From NCBI GenBank assembly GCA_036936605.1, contig JAUPFV010000002.1, forward strand, positions 265,988,770 to 266,052,769: a stretch of DNA of 64,000 nucleotides. The letters run 5' to 3'. This stretch comes from Limnanthes douglasii subsp. nivea (Eukaryota; Streptophyta; Magnoliopsida; Brassicales; Limnanthaceae). The notes beneath the pieces are model-generated. The model ran no database searches. It was given only the letters and a program-made list of their open reading frames with translations, and had not been told where the DNA came from. A program made the position numbers and the translations under genes. This document shows positions 11,012-21,919 of the stretch, piece by piece. The first letter of the stretch is position 1, and each line of letters starts with the position of its first letter.

Positions 11012-12128
11012 TTGGTCGCAAGGTCAGCGAAAATAGCAATATACTTCTGGTCGGCTATGATCCACAACTTCGACCGAGCGAAGTTATAAACAATGAAGCA
11101 ATGCTCAAACCTTATATCCAAGTTAGCTTGACCGCAAAAGCAGATTTGGGGGAAGATAAGCTCAGCATATTCGGTAAAAGAGGCAAAAATCTTGTTACAC
11201 CTTACAACAAAACCACTTCAGCTAAGTATAAGATGTAAGCAACAAAAAATAAGCAATTTAAATCATTTTCAAGCTAAGGTCATATATGTTAACTCGTGAC
11301 ATTACTATATTGCTTCTAGGTAATCCTCAAGTGGGTCAGATTCTATACAAAGATCGGCTCACCATTCTCCTAGGCAATGCTAACAAATAAAAAGTGGTAC
11401 TTTCATTCTCTCTAGGATTCTATTAGGTCGGTGAAAACTTTGTATTGTTTTGGAAAAAATAAGTATTAGGTAATGTAAACCGAGTTCGAGGTTTACGTTA
11501 CATAATGATAGCAACTCGTCCATTTTGAATATAATTCTTGAGAGTTTTGAGACAATGATACAAGATATCCAAGTGCGCCATGTATTAAGACTAGCTTGAC
11601 TAGTTCACATGTCAAGTCGTTCAAAGAATTGGATAATATCCGGATGAAGGAGACACTAAAGGCCCTCATCAAAACATTCATGAAAGATTCCCATTATATC
11701 CTCATCCGCGAAGAGGGGAGTTTCACCTGGTTTCGGAATTTCATATTTGCTTCCTATATTAGAAACTTCCTTCGGTCGCCATATAAATAAGAAATCCAGT
11801 GTAAGGTTTTAAGAATGAGTTTTTCGATGTTGGACATAAGATAAGACACTATGATTGTCTCACGACTCAATGCAATCTCTTTCCTCATTTTCCTCATTCT
11901 TTTAGGGGAGGCCACAGAGCCATCCACTTCTACGACGTATTTCTATTTTCCCTTAGAAACGGTCATTTTTAGGGCTTATCAACTACAAGAGGGGTTTGGT
12001 CCTCCACAACAATTGTAGAAGGAGAGGTAGCGTCCGGGTCATTTGGAGAATTTCAGGGACTAATCAAAGGTGTATAGAGTAGGTTCCACTTAGTATGACA
12101 AATATAAGGCTCATGCACAACTTGAGAA
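11012..12128. other. Unrecognised, partly coding-like spacer
   Basis: No gene could be named. On the minus strand short open pieces occur (ADQKYIAIFADLA near 11050; KRMRKMRKEIALSRE near 11900), separated by stops. They may be remnants of one old retroelement that also includes 6010-6260 on the other side of the copia insertion. Confidence 0.3.
11470..11502. repeat. Short inverted repeat (hairpin)
   Basis: GTAATGTAAACC and its near-perfect reverse complement GGTTTACGTTAC flank a loop of about 8 bases; one mismatch. Confidence 0.5.
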
Positions 12129-12914
12129 CAGTGGCGGAACCAGAAATTAAATTTATGGGGGGCTAAAATATATCCGGACGTTACATGTAATAGTTTACAG
12201 ACCAAATCGATCTTCTTCACTTTGACAACCTAATGCGAATATAATTCAAAAAAATTACATTGTTCATTCATTTTACAAAATATCTATTTTGCAAACTTGA
12301 TTTTTCCATTGATAACATTTTTAAAAAAATATTCATAAATATTTGTACAATTTATTGAAAACGATTTTTTTGTTTGAAAATTTCACTTTGATCAATGTAA
12401 TGAACTTTATAGTACAAATTACTTTTAGATATATAAAAAATAAAACATTATATTAGAATTTATATAAATATACTGAAATCTACAAATATAATTATAATAA
12501 TGAAATATATTTTAGAAAAATCTTCTTAAGTATAAAATCAACTATAATCTTTTGTTTTTAATATCAAATAGACCTATTCACTACTATACACATATATATT
12601 CTTAAATTAAAATAATTAATAAAATATAACTCTAGTCTTTAATTTTCTTTTAAATATCAAATAAATTTTGATTATATACAAATATTTATATATAGCTTTT
12701 AAATTAAAATAATTAATATTTTATTTAACAATAACTTTAAAAAACAAATAAAGATAATTAAAAAAAAATTGAACCACTGCCTCCTTTTCTCCACTTCCCC
12801 TTGTTCTACTCCCACTATTTATTTATTTACTTTATTTTATTACTATTTATTAAAGTTAGTGGGCAAAAGTAGGGGGACTCTAGCCCCCCAGCCGCTACAT
12901 ACCTCCGCCATATG
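12129..12914. mobile_element. hAT-like miniature (non-autonomous) DNA transposon
   Basis: The left end is CAGTGGCGGAACCAGA followed by ATGGGGGGCTAAA. The right end, reversed, is CATATGGCGGAGG followed by CTGGGGGGCTAGA, so the ends form an imperfect inverted repeat of about 40 bases. A CAGNGGCGGA start is typical of plant hAT (Tip100-like) elements. The interior is extremely AT-rich and non-coding. I did not find a clean 8-bp target duplication, so the family call is tentative. Confidence 0.5.
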
Positions 12915-14570
12915 TCAACTATTCGGACTACTTGAGGGTCGTAGTATTATTTCTCCTCTAATTTATTAAAGAAGGAATGGGTTGTCTCATCGTCGCCCTC
13001 ACCCTCAATCTCAATCTCAATCACAATCACAATCAGGATGTTTTGTATTCTCTACTCTCTTCTACTAGCTTTAAAATCTTGCCACCCATTAAGTTAGAAA
13101 GGTAAAGATATTGTGACATTGTAATTGTTACAAGGGAAAGATCCTTATTGACATACGAGACCAGAACAATATGTCGAATGACGGAATAGAAAATTGAAGC
13201 CAAGGGTTTGAGGTCACTGGAAAAGGATTTGTAGTAAGCGATCTCGTCAAAAAGGTTTTTGCAGTGATAAAATTAATCTTTATGGAGAACTTCTCTCTCT
13301 AAAGTAAAAAGTGGTTAAGGTTTTTTGAGCTAAGGGTAGTTGTAGCCTCGTCTACTAATGAATGTGATGTCTGTCTCGAGCCTAGTGCACAATTAGGGTT
13401 CGACACGTGGCAATAATTAATATCGCAGGATCAGCTGGATCCTCACGAAAGATTATAAAATCATTATAATCGAAGCGGGATGGGTGATTTTCAGTCTGAT
13501 GAAAGTAAGTATCTTTGTTCACCATTATCTACAACACAATCACCTCTTTATATCGTTCCTGTGCGTTCGTGAGACTACTCCGGTACATCAAATTCTTACT
13601 TTGGCATACTATCTTGGAATACATGAGCTATTGATAAAGGATTTTATTTGGTAAATTTATGGGATGAATAGTGACTCATTCTAATTTATATATATTATAA
13701 TAAAGAAGATACCCAAAAAGAACCTTTATGTACTTTTGGGCCAGTAGAGCCACCTAGACTAAAAGGGTCATTATAAATAGCATATCTCAACTTATTTCGA
13801 CAGGGATCTCACTCTAGTTACACTTACGCACTGTTTCCTGCACTGTTTACTACGTGTCTCTAAACTTCATTCATCAACTAAGGACTTACTGGAAACTGAG
13901 AGGGCGGTACTACAATTCGCAAGAGCATCCCATACAGTAACGAACAACACGACTCACTTATATAACATAACCAACCAAACTTAAACTCATCATAAGTGTT
14001 ATATCATACAAAACTATATAACTTATCACAATAAACATAATAATAAAATTACCAATGGTATATCATTTAAAACTATAAACTTGTAACATGGACTCAACAT
14101 AAAACTCATTTGGTCTTATTTTCCTCTCAGGTGTTTGTTTGAGCCGCTGGCTTCCACGTAGTACTACCTCCAACACAACCAGATTGTAGCGAGGTGCCAA
14201 TTCTTAGAAGTCGTTGGTCCATAAGGAATGGTAACACTGACACATACTAATTTTGTCAAGGGTACCATTACCAAGAAGATGATGAAACCTAAGTTGGGTA
14301 CGTTTAGTAAGTAGTTTTGCACTCTCGACACAAGCCAATGGTGTTAGCGACATAATCCCCCACTTCAATGCAACATTTTCACTCATTTTTTGTTTTTCAA
14401 AGTGAAATTTTATATTATTTTATGTATTTTAAATTTGCCTCCACTTTTTTACCGTCTTCATTCATGTTTGTTTCCATTTTTTTCAAAAAATATAATGATT
14501 TCTATTGTTAAAATTTTGGGTTAAGAATATTTTTTTTATATAAAACAAAAAGTAATGTTTCTAAAGGTAT
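12915..14570. other. Gene-free stretch with possible LTR remnant
   Basis: No coding region supported. 13370-13590 (CGACACGTGG, then a stretch ending GTACATCA) has the look of the end of an old LTR, but no second copy or target duplication is visible. 13930-14120 is AT-rich. A minus-strand 60-codon frame at 14386-14204 shows no known motif. Confidence 0.3.
13004..13035. repeat. Microsatellite, CTCAAT/CACAAT type
   Basis: Six-base repeat CTCAAT changing into CACAAT; about five units. Confidence 0.8.
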
Positions 14571-15845
14571 CTAAAACTAAATTTTACTACGATTTAGTAT
14601 TTCAGCAATAACTAATAACTACCTAATACCCAAACATGGTACTTAGCTCCCACTTAATATCTAGTCTTTTTCATCATACAACAAATACCCATGCTTCATC
14701 ACATGGCACGTCATTTTTTCAATTTTTTTTAAAAGTATGTATTTTATAGACGTAGCTCGTGGAAAAATATGAATATACCATCGAATTTGTTTTTTTTAAA
14801 TAGAACAAATCTAGATTCATCAATAATATTATTTTTTTATTTTTTTAATTAGTTAGGTTGGTCTCCCATTATATTTTATGGTTTCACGTCTCAAACTTAT
14901 GTATTCATTGTCTCGCATCCCACATTTCACATTTTATACTTAGAAGAAAATTGGCTTAAGTGCGAGACCATAGTTAAATTTAGAATTTATTTTTCCTAAG
15001 TGCGAGGTACGAGACCAGGCTTAACAACGAATGCAAGATACGAGACTTCACACGATGTTGTAGTTAGATGCGAGACTTGTACTCATGTATGAGACAAGAT
15101 GCAAGACACGACTTGCTAAAATTTTGAGATATGAGACATGACATGATGCGATACAAATATGTGAGACATGTATTATTAAGAGACGAAAGATAATGCATGA
15201 TATAATAGAGATATGTCAGATAATTCATGTTGTAATAGAGAGATGTAAAACATGTACCAATTGGATTATGCGAGATATGTAAGGCTTGCTACAATCGAGA
15301 CATGCAAGATTGGGTATGATATAATAGTTAGATGCGAGACTTGTACAGATGGATGAGATGAGATACAAGATTCGACTTGCTACAAATGAGAAATGTGAGA
15401 CAAGATATGACATAATAGAGAGATATGAGACACATGTGAGATAAAACATGATCTAATAGAGAGATGCGAGACATGCACTATTAGAAAGATGCGAGACAAG
15501 ACATTACGCAATAGAGATGCGACACATGTATTACCAGATGATGTGAGATGCAAGACACGATACTAAGAAAAACGTAAGGTGAGACTAGCCTAATTCGGTC
15601 TGGCAAAAAAAATCATTCATGGAGCTACTTTTCTTCTTCTAAAAAACCAAAGCCGATAGTACTTTTGGTTTTCTTTTCCGAACTATGCTTTTAAAAATAC
15701 GAAATTAAAAAAAAAGAAAAAAAAGATTTTGTTGAAAAAAAAGACAAAAGAAATTGTTTTGATAGAAGAATTGTGTGAGGTACCTATTAATAGCCTCTTT
15801 TAGGTACAAGGTGATAATGATGACTAAATAGTTTTGGCTAGCTCA
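14571..15845. mobile_element. Possible non-autonomous MULE-like unit 1 with internal tandem array
   Basis: The left part (about 14600-14660: TACCTAATACCC, ACTTAATATC) resembles the left terminus of MULE-A at 19345-19390 (TACCTAAAAATGGG, ACTTAATACCC). The right edge near 15845, reversed, reads CTAGCCAAAACTATTTAGT, like the MULE-A start GGCCAAACCTATTACTATCT. Inside are a leader module, a GATGCGAGAC array and a tail module around 15640-15700, all shared with the next unit. Termini are inferred; no target duplication was confirmed. Confidence 0.35.
14905..15570. repeat. Degenerate tandem array, GATGCGAGAC type
   Basis: The motif GATGCGAGAC (also GATGTGAGAC, GATACGAGAC) recurs roughly every 30-45 bases, joined by CATG- and TAATAGAGA-like linkers. 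More degenerate than the second array at 16258-16520. Confidence 0.65.
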
Positions 15846-16761
15846 CCTAAAATAAATAGAAATGTAAGAAAATGTACATAACACTAATTTTTAGTGTCAT
15901 TTAGTAACCGAATTATCATTATTACCTATTTAATATCCATTTTTTATACTTAACTCAAACTCAATACTTAATGTTATAATAATGTCTCAACTAACCATGC
16001 TTCATCTTCTCCTTCTTTGAACCAAAGCTTCTCTTTTTTACTTTTTTAATAGTCCTTATCTTTTAGACTAGAGCTTGGAAAAAATATCTCAAAGTATCAT
16101 CGACTTTGTTTTATTAAGATAAAAAAACTAGATCAATTGATGATATTGTTTATTCTATTTTTCCAGACCGAGTAACCCTGGTCTCACATTAAGTTTGCCT
16201 CGTTTTGCATCATACTTCATTTTTCTATTTTCTCGCATGATGTAACCCGAAACACACAAAACCAAGCATGATATAATGGAGAGATGCGAGACCATGCATA
16301 ATGTAATGAACAAATACAATACCATGCATGATAAAGTTGATGAATGCGAGATCATGCATGATTAAGTGGAGAGATGGGAGACCATGCATCACGAAGTCGA
16401 GAGATGTGAGACCAAGCATGATGAAGTGGATATATGCAAGACCCGACATGATATATGAGAGAGATGCGAGACCAAACATGTTGAAATGGAGAGATGCGAG
16501 ACATGTACTACTTGATTATAAAGATGTGATGCCTGGGTAACTAGCCTTGCAAAATAAAAATAAAAATAAAAATAAAAAAATCCATAAATTTAGCTTTGGT
16601 CGCCTTAAAAAATAATACCAACAGTACTTTCGATTTTTTTCCCGAGTTATAGTTTGAAAGATGCATACATTTTTTACATAAAAAAATATCAAATAAATAT
16701 ATCGTTAAAAAAATTATGATTATTGTGGGTTTTCTCTTTAATAAAATATCTATCGATAATT
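15846..16761. mobile_element. Possible non-autonomous MULE-like unit 2 with internal tandem array
   Basis: Repeats the plan of unit 1. A leader (16010-16140: GAGCTTGGAAAAAATATC, ATCATCGACTTTGTT) matches 14750-14830. Then comes an array, then a tail module (16620-16680: AGTACTTTCGATTTTTTTCC and GTTTGAAAGATGCATA) that also occurs in diverged form at 15650 and 17680. It carries no coding capacity of its own. Confidence 0.35.
16258..16520. repeat. 30-bp tandem array, GATGCGAGACCATGC type
   Basis: About eight units of 30 bases around GAGATGCGAGACCATGCATG. Because 30 is divisible by three, long frames stay open on both strands with a 10-residue period (GLASLHYIM on minus, KWRDARP on plus). These frames are repeat artefacts, not genes. 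Confidence 0.85.
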
Positions 16762-17286
16762 TACCAATTTTGTGTAGGAGTCTGTGATAAAAAAATTAAG
16801 GTTAATATTTGTGGATAACCATCGTAAAATAAACCTACTTCGACGTGATTCATGAAATATTCTGATTTTGTTTTTACTATTTTAGTTGTGCTATGCTAAA
16901 CTAAGACCATTTATTATTAGAATGATACCTCCAAAGCAAATTTTTGTTTTAAAAAACATAAAATGACTTAAATACCCTGCATATAAAAATCCGAATTCTT
17001 TTACAAATGAGAATGTTATAAATAATAGAGATTTTTTTTGAAAAAAATACATTCCATTATAACAAAAGTTTCATTTAAAAAAAATGTGTCTTAGTTTAGA
17101 CTAACCTATTTTAATTTTATATAAAAAAGGGTATTTGTTTATGAGAAAAGTACGAGTGAATACCTTCTCAACTATTTAATTACCCACTGGTACCTGCTTT
17201 TTGGATAGTGTAACTTGGTACCTCGAATTGAATTTGGACAAAAATATCCCCAACCATATATACCCGCTGGTAACTCGAGGTGTTTG

Positions 17287-17590
17287 CAATTCTCAAGATA
17301 TCATGAGAATTGTTTTGCAACTCAGGATTTCTGAACAACTCTCAGGATAACATGAGAGTTGTTTGCAACTCTGAGGATTTCTTGAACAATTCTAAGGATA
17401 TCCTGAGAGTTGTTTGCAACTTAGGATTTTCTGAACAATTCTCAGGATATCTTGAGAGTTGTTTGCAACTCAGGATTTCCTAAACAACTCTCAAGATATC
17501 TTGAGAGTTGTTTCCAACTCAGGATAACCCGAACAATTCTCAAGATATCTTGAGAGTTGTTTGCAACTTATGATTTCTTGATAGTTGTTA
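17287..17590. repeat. 49-bp tandem array of palindromes (copy 1)
   Basis: Six units each centred on a 26-base palindrome of the form CAAYTCTCARGAT followed by its reverse complement, spaced by TTGCAACTCAGGATTTCC-like linkers. The unit at 17485-17510 (arm CAACTCTCAAGAT) is perfect. Copy 2 of the block has a shorter, rearranged version at 44515-44770. Confidence 0.85.
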
Positions 17591-18225
17591 GTGGTGAAAT
17601 TTTATTTTCTAAAAAAAATAAAAAAATATCATCAATTGATTTAGTTTTGTTCATTTAAAAAAAAAACAAAAACGATCGTACTTTCATTTATTTTTTTCGA
17701 GCTCCGGTTTGAAAGATATAGATCTTTAAAAATAAAAAAAATAAAAAAAAAATACGAAACATAAATTTTGATTACGTGGTTGTTCATGAAGAAGGAGGGT
17801 AGTTAATGTATTAAAATAATATTAAATATTATATAGTCATTAGGTATTTGAGATGGATATTAAGAGATAATTGATCAAACCTTCGGTATTATATGAATAT
17901 AAAATAGTTGTAATTTACGTCTGTTATTAGATTAAAAAAAACAAAGAATTTGGAAAGGAAAATTTTATATTTCAATGGGAGATGAATTGTGGGCCAGCCT
18001 AACCCATTCGCCAACGGTGACACAAATATTACCGTTAACTTACTCGAATGTTACCGTTGTTTTCTCAGACAAAAAATGACTCTCTTTTTCCCCCTTGTCC
18101 ATATCAAACATAATCAACCACCACGGACAAAATTAAAACACTTAATTTTTGCTCGCATGATTTTGCAGTTCGGAGTTTCTAATTTCTGTTCTTCCCTAGT
18201 CGTGGAAACCTAATTCACATTGAAG

Positions 18226-19253
18226 ATGGAGCTAAAATCAGGTCTGCTTCAGGAATCGGTAAGTTGAAAAGCAAGCAATGTTAGATTTGCAGAACATTTG
18301 AATATTAACTAAAACTAGGGAAATAACAAGTGTAGTAATCAATGGACTGAAACTGAATATAGATTATTGTTTATGTCAGCGCTAGTTTCAGGAGCTTGTC
18401 GAGTATGTTGCCCGGTTTTAGGAGTAATTTTCAAATATCTCCTTCTTTGCTGCCTTTTATTTGACCCAGCCATTAAATTCTGTCTCTATCCCTACTCATG
18501 ATCTTGAAATTGCAGGATGTGTACTTTTGTTGAGACATATGTATTGTGAATAGGTAAATTTCAGCTCGGGTAGTTATTTCAGCACCACCAACAGTAAAGC
18601 GGGCAACCCCAGTCTTCCATTTGATGCTGGATTTGAGGTGCTAATTTTTTATTTTATTTTGAAACTGATGTCTTGGAATTCAATAATTGATTCTACGTAT
18701 ATGACTCATCTTCTGTCTGTTCTCTGCTACATCTAATTTGGCTCTTTTGGATGGACTCACAGTCAGGACAGATGGAACTTTGTCAAACGGTCTTGTTACA
18801 GCTGCAGCAGGAAGAACTGGACACTTTGCCGGCCAGGTATAACCTATATGATTCTATACGAAACTTAGCTATTCGTTAACAAGTTGCCTTGCTTCTGTCG
18901 AAAGGAGGCAAAAGATGCTTCTTCCTTTTAGACAAACCATGTTTTCCCATTCTTTCAGTTATGGGTTCATAAAAAAATCGTGGAGAAATGAATCTTGTAA
19001 TCATATGGTTTTTGGATTTAAACTTCAGTTTCAAGCATTAATTTATCTGCAAACAACGGAGCTTAAAGAGTCTAGTATTTTTTTTTTTCAGGCTCAAAAG
19101 AAAGAAATTTCCAACGGTGTAGATGGAATGATCTACGAATTAGACGGTGTAGATGGAATGATCTACGAATCTGTTGGTGGTGACATGTTTCACTTGTCTT
19201 TGGATGCTCTGGCAGTCTATGGACAGCTCTTCGTAATGGGAATGATTTTGCAG
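18226..19253 (+). pseudogene. Captured fragment of a ZADH2-like (prostaglandin reductase 3 type) oxidoreductase gene
   Basis: Intron-exon pieces of one host-type gene. The first exon is 18226-18258 (MELKSGLLQES, donor GTAAGT), matching the MELKPGLSALVTG-like start of the plant SDR-medium-chain reductase fusion proteins. 18557-18637 encodes NFSSGSYF...LPFDAGFE. 18792-18836 encodes LVTAAAGRTGHFAGQ, the nucleotide-binding loop. 19092-19253, after a T10 CAG acceptor, encodes SVGGDMFHLSLDALAVYGQL and ends at a GT. Most of the enzyme is missing: SDR body, most of the reductase and C-terminus. Exon 19092-19253 has lost an internal part and contains a 30-base direct duplication (GVDGMIYE twice, in frame). 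It is a TE-associated gene fragment without plausible activity. Confidence 0.8.
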
Positions 19254-19449
19254 GTTCTTTTCTATCACCAACTCTTTCTATTTAAGGGAAATGTTACACT
19301 AATTGTCTAGACATACTTAAGTAACTTTTGGCCAAACCTATTACTATCTAGTACCTAAAAATGGGTTAATGCTCACTTAATACCCATCTCATTAAACATA
19401 TCCATTTTTAATATTTTCATTTTTAATACCATGATTACCCTCAACCTAG

Positions 19450-19456
19450 TATATAA
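19450..19456 (+). promoter_or_regulatory. TATA box in left end of MULE-A
   Basis: TATATAA within CCTAGTATATAAGG. The same sequence sits at the same place in MULE-B and MULE-C. G1 has separated it from the transposase gene in MULE-A. Confidence 0.6.
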
Positions 19457-19668
19457 GGTTCAATTTGTAAAAAAAGGGACCCTTTTGGATACAGAACCTT
19501 CTTATTACTTTTTGAATTTTGAATTTTGAATTTATTAGCCCCTCTCTCTCCTCTCTCTTCTAACATAACAAACAACCCATTTTTCAAAAACGTCTCTTCT
19601 TTCAAAAAACGGCGACGTGATTACACTCATTCCGGCGATTACATACTAACCACCGGCGATTACATACT

Positions 19669-19961
19669 TGATAAGGAAAGATATTCTTTAGGGACCTAAA
19701 TGCAATTAATAGGGACTAAATTGATAAGTTCTGATAAGATAGAGTTTAATTAAGCTTTTATAAGAGATATAGGGACTAAGTTGTAAATATTCATCTATGT
19801 AACCGCTCTTGTAACTGATTCACCTGGCCTATTTATAGAGGCAGAGGAAGACGGTTGCACTCATGAAATAATCAGAAGCACAATACTATTTTCACTACCT
19901 GAAATTCTCTCTGTGAATTCTTATGTTCTTGATTCTCTCAATCCAACTTTAATTCATACCA
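19669..19961 (+). repeat. 5' LTR of G1
   Basis: TGATAAGGAAAG...TTCATACCA. TATTTATAG at 19830-19838 is a probable TATA region. Confidence 0.95.
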
Positions 19962-19964
19962 AAT

Positions 19965-19982
19965 TGGCGCTAGAAAGAGGGG
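19965..19982 (+). other. Primer binding site of G1
   Basis: TGGCGCTAGAAAGAGGGG starts three bases after the LTR. The TGGCGC start fits a tRNA ending in GCGCCA; I do not assign the tRNA. Confidence 0.7.
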
Positions 19983-20105
19983 TAAGAAGATACCTTGATC
20001 GACGGATCAAAAATCAAGTCTCGAGTTTTTTCGTTTTCTGAAGCTTTTTGTTCGAGTTTTTTTTCGTTTTCTGAAATTTTTGTTCAAGTTTTTCGCTGAT
20101 CGGAG

Positions 20106-21824
20106 ATGAATCCAGAAGAAGGTGACAATCCATCTGTTCGAAAGGCTATGGAAACATTGAAATCCGATCTGCAAGAGGCAGGTAAATCAATTCCAACTCA
20201 ATCAAACCAATTCGATTTCGAAGGTAAAATGAATGAGATGATAAGGAAAGTGGCAGAGCTTGATGAGTTGGTAAAAAAGAAGGAAAATAATGATGGCGCT
20301 AGACTTAGGTCTAAAATAGCAAGAGGCGATCGAGATGATCAGTCGGATCAGTCAATGGACGACGGCGACGTTCAATATGAACAGCGTAAAACACGTTTTG
20401 AGCGAAAAAAGGAGTATAGTGGGATAAAAAGAAAAGGAAAGTTGCAGAAGCGACAGTATGTGAACTCTAGTGATGAAGAGGATTCTGAAAATTCGGAGTC
20501 AGATGAAACACCGAGGTATGAATATTCTCGAGGCCATTCAAGAGGAGCAGAACAAGAACTCCGGCCAGCTAAGGTGTATAAGGAAGGGAGGCAAAAGAAA
20601 GAAAGGCGAGTATATTCACCTCGGAAATATTCGCCTCGGAAACATTCGCCTCAAAAGTATGAAGGTGAGTCAAGTTTATATGCTACTGTGGGGATGAGAA
20701 ACGAAGACCAATATGTTCAAGGAGTCGATTGGAGGGACTCACCATTGGTCAGGGAGATCAGATCTGTGCCGCTTCCGAGGCGGTTTGATATTTCCAAAGT
20801 TGACAAGTTTGATGGGACTCAAGATCCCGATGACCATATAGAACAATTCAAAAACTATATGACTAATTTCGAGGACGACGATAAATTGGTGCGTAGAGCA
20901 TTCTCTCAGACATTCAAGGGAACTGCGCTGAAATGGTACAACAAGATTCCTAAGGAGTCCATTGCAAATTTTAGAGGCTTCTATACAGCTTTCCGAAGAC
21001 AGTTTGTGGGAAGCAAAGAAATGAGAGCTAACGGAGATACAATAATACAGTGCAAGCAAGCCGTGGGAGAGAAGTTAAAGGACTACACTAAGAGATTTGT
21101 ATCAACAAAAGCTGAACTAGATGATTGTGAAGAAAGTGTGGCTATGGCAGCGTTTAGACAAGGATTGTTGCCAGGAGATTTAGCAGATGAGACTACAAGG
21201 CGTAGGACGTTAACATTTGGAGCTCTCATGGCTCAAGTCGAGGATCATATTAAGGTCGAAGAGTCGACGCGGGTCCGAGGAGGAGGCAATACTATTCAGA
21301 AGGGGAATAGTTAAGTGAACACTTCGAACAATAACTCGTCGCGCCCGAGGGGTAATCAAAACGTTTCTAACCGAGGAGCTTCGAGCTCGTACCAAGGGGG
21401 TTATAATCAACACAATCCTAATAATCAACAGCAGTTCAGATCCAGATCGAATGTGTGGGTGAGACCAGAATATTATGCGGATTTGACTGAAAGTGTGGCT
21501 TCGATATATGAGAAAACCAGGGGAACAATAAATTTCAGAAAGCCACCAGCGATTAATAGGCCAAGAGAGGAGCGCAATAACAAGTTCTGCAGGTATCATG
21601 AAGATATTGGGCATGATACAAACGATTGTATTGCCTTGAAGAAAGAGATGCAGATTCTGATAGAAAATGGAAAGTTGTTGGAATATGTCAAAAAGAATGC
21701 TAAAGCTGTAGCTCCGAAAATTGGTAATCCTAATTCTAAGCAGGAAACTGCACTGGTGATTTTAGATGCTGCAGGTGATGAGTTTGATGTGGCTTCGGAA
21801 TATGTCGACCCAGACCCTAGTTGA
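20106..21824 (+). pseudogene. gag: G1 Gag
   Basis: Starts at ATG 20106 (MNPEEGDNPSVRKAM). The N-terminal third is charged, with a short SPRKYSPRKHSPQK repeat near residue 180. The retrotransposon Gag domain follows: DGTQDPDDHIEQFKNYM, FSQTFKGTALKWYNKIP, FYTAFRRQFVGSK, MAAFRQGLLPG. A TAA at 21312-21314 interrupts it, and the same frame continues to a zinc-finger-like CRYHEDIGHDTNDC (about 21590-21630), characteristic of Tat-type Gags. It ends at a TGA (21822-21824) just before the protease region. Confidence 0.9.
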
Positions 21825-21919
21825 TTATTGTTAATGTCAATAGATGAGCCGATGCGTCAGGGACGTGTTCGAGATTTGTGTGCCTTCTTTGAATCACTAA
21901 CAATATTTGTGGAGATTCA

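Larger units (their letters stand above)
16762..19253 (+). repeat. Duplicated block, copy 1 (with palindromic array and ZADH2-like fragment)
   Basis: Matches 44007-46400 in the same orientation. The first roughly 380 bases differ by about 3%; the tandem array differs in copy number; 17590-19090 is almost identical (essentially one substitution plus homopolymer length changes); the last roughly 160 bases differ by about 9% plus indels. The left edge has the shared start TACCAATTTTGTGTAGG. The uneven identity suggests a later gene-conversion tract in the middle. Confidence 0.9.

Noticed and set aside
13370..13590. Solo LTR
   Set aside because: The end resembles an LTR 3' end, but no start, target duplication or second copy was found.
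16225..16540. Overlapping long ORFs on both strands with a 10-residue period
   Set aside because: They are produced by the 30-bp tandem repeat, whose length is divisible by three; no start context or domain supports a protein.
17134..17142. Firm 9-bp MULE target duplication with 37331-37339
   Set aside because: Only 7 of 8 central bases match, and the block containing the left copy is duplicated elsewhere with its flank, so it is kept as a hypothesis only.
17989..18213. 74-codon ORF, identical in both block copies (45172-45396)
   Set aside because: It lies directly upstream of the first exon of the ZADH2-like fragment and is probably 5' leader. The identity reflects recent conversion of the whole tract, not protein conservation.
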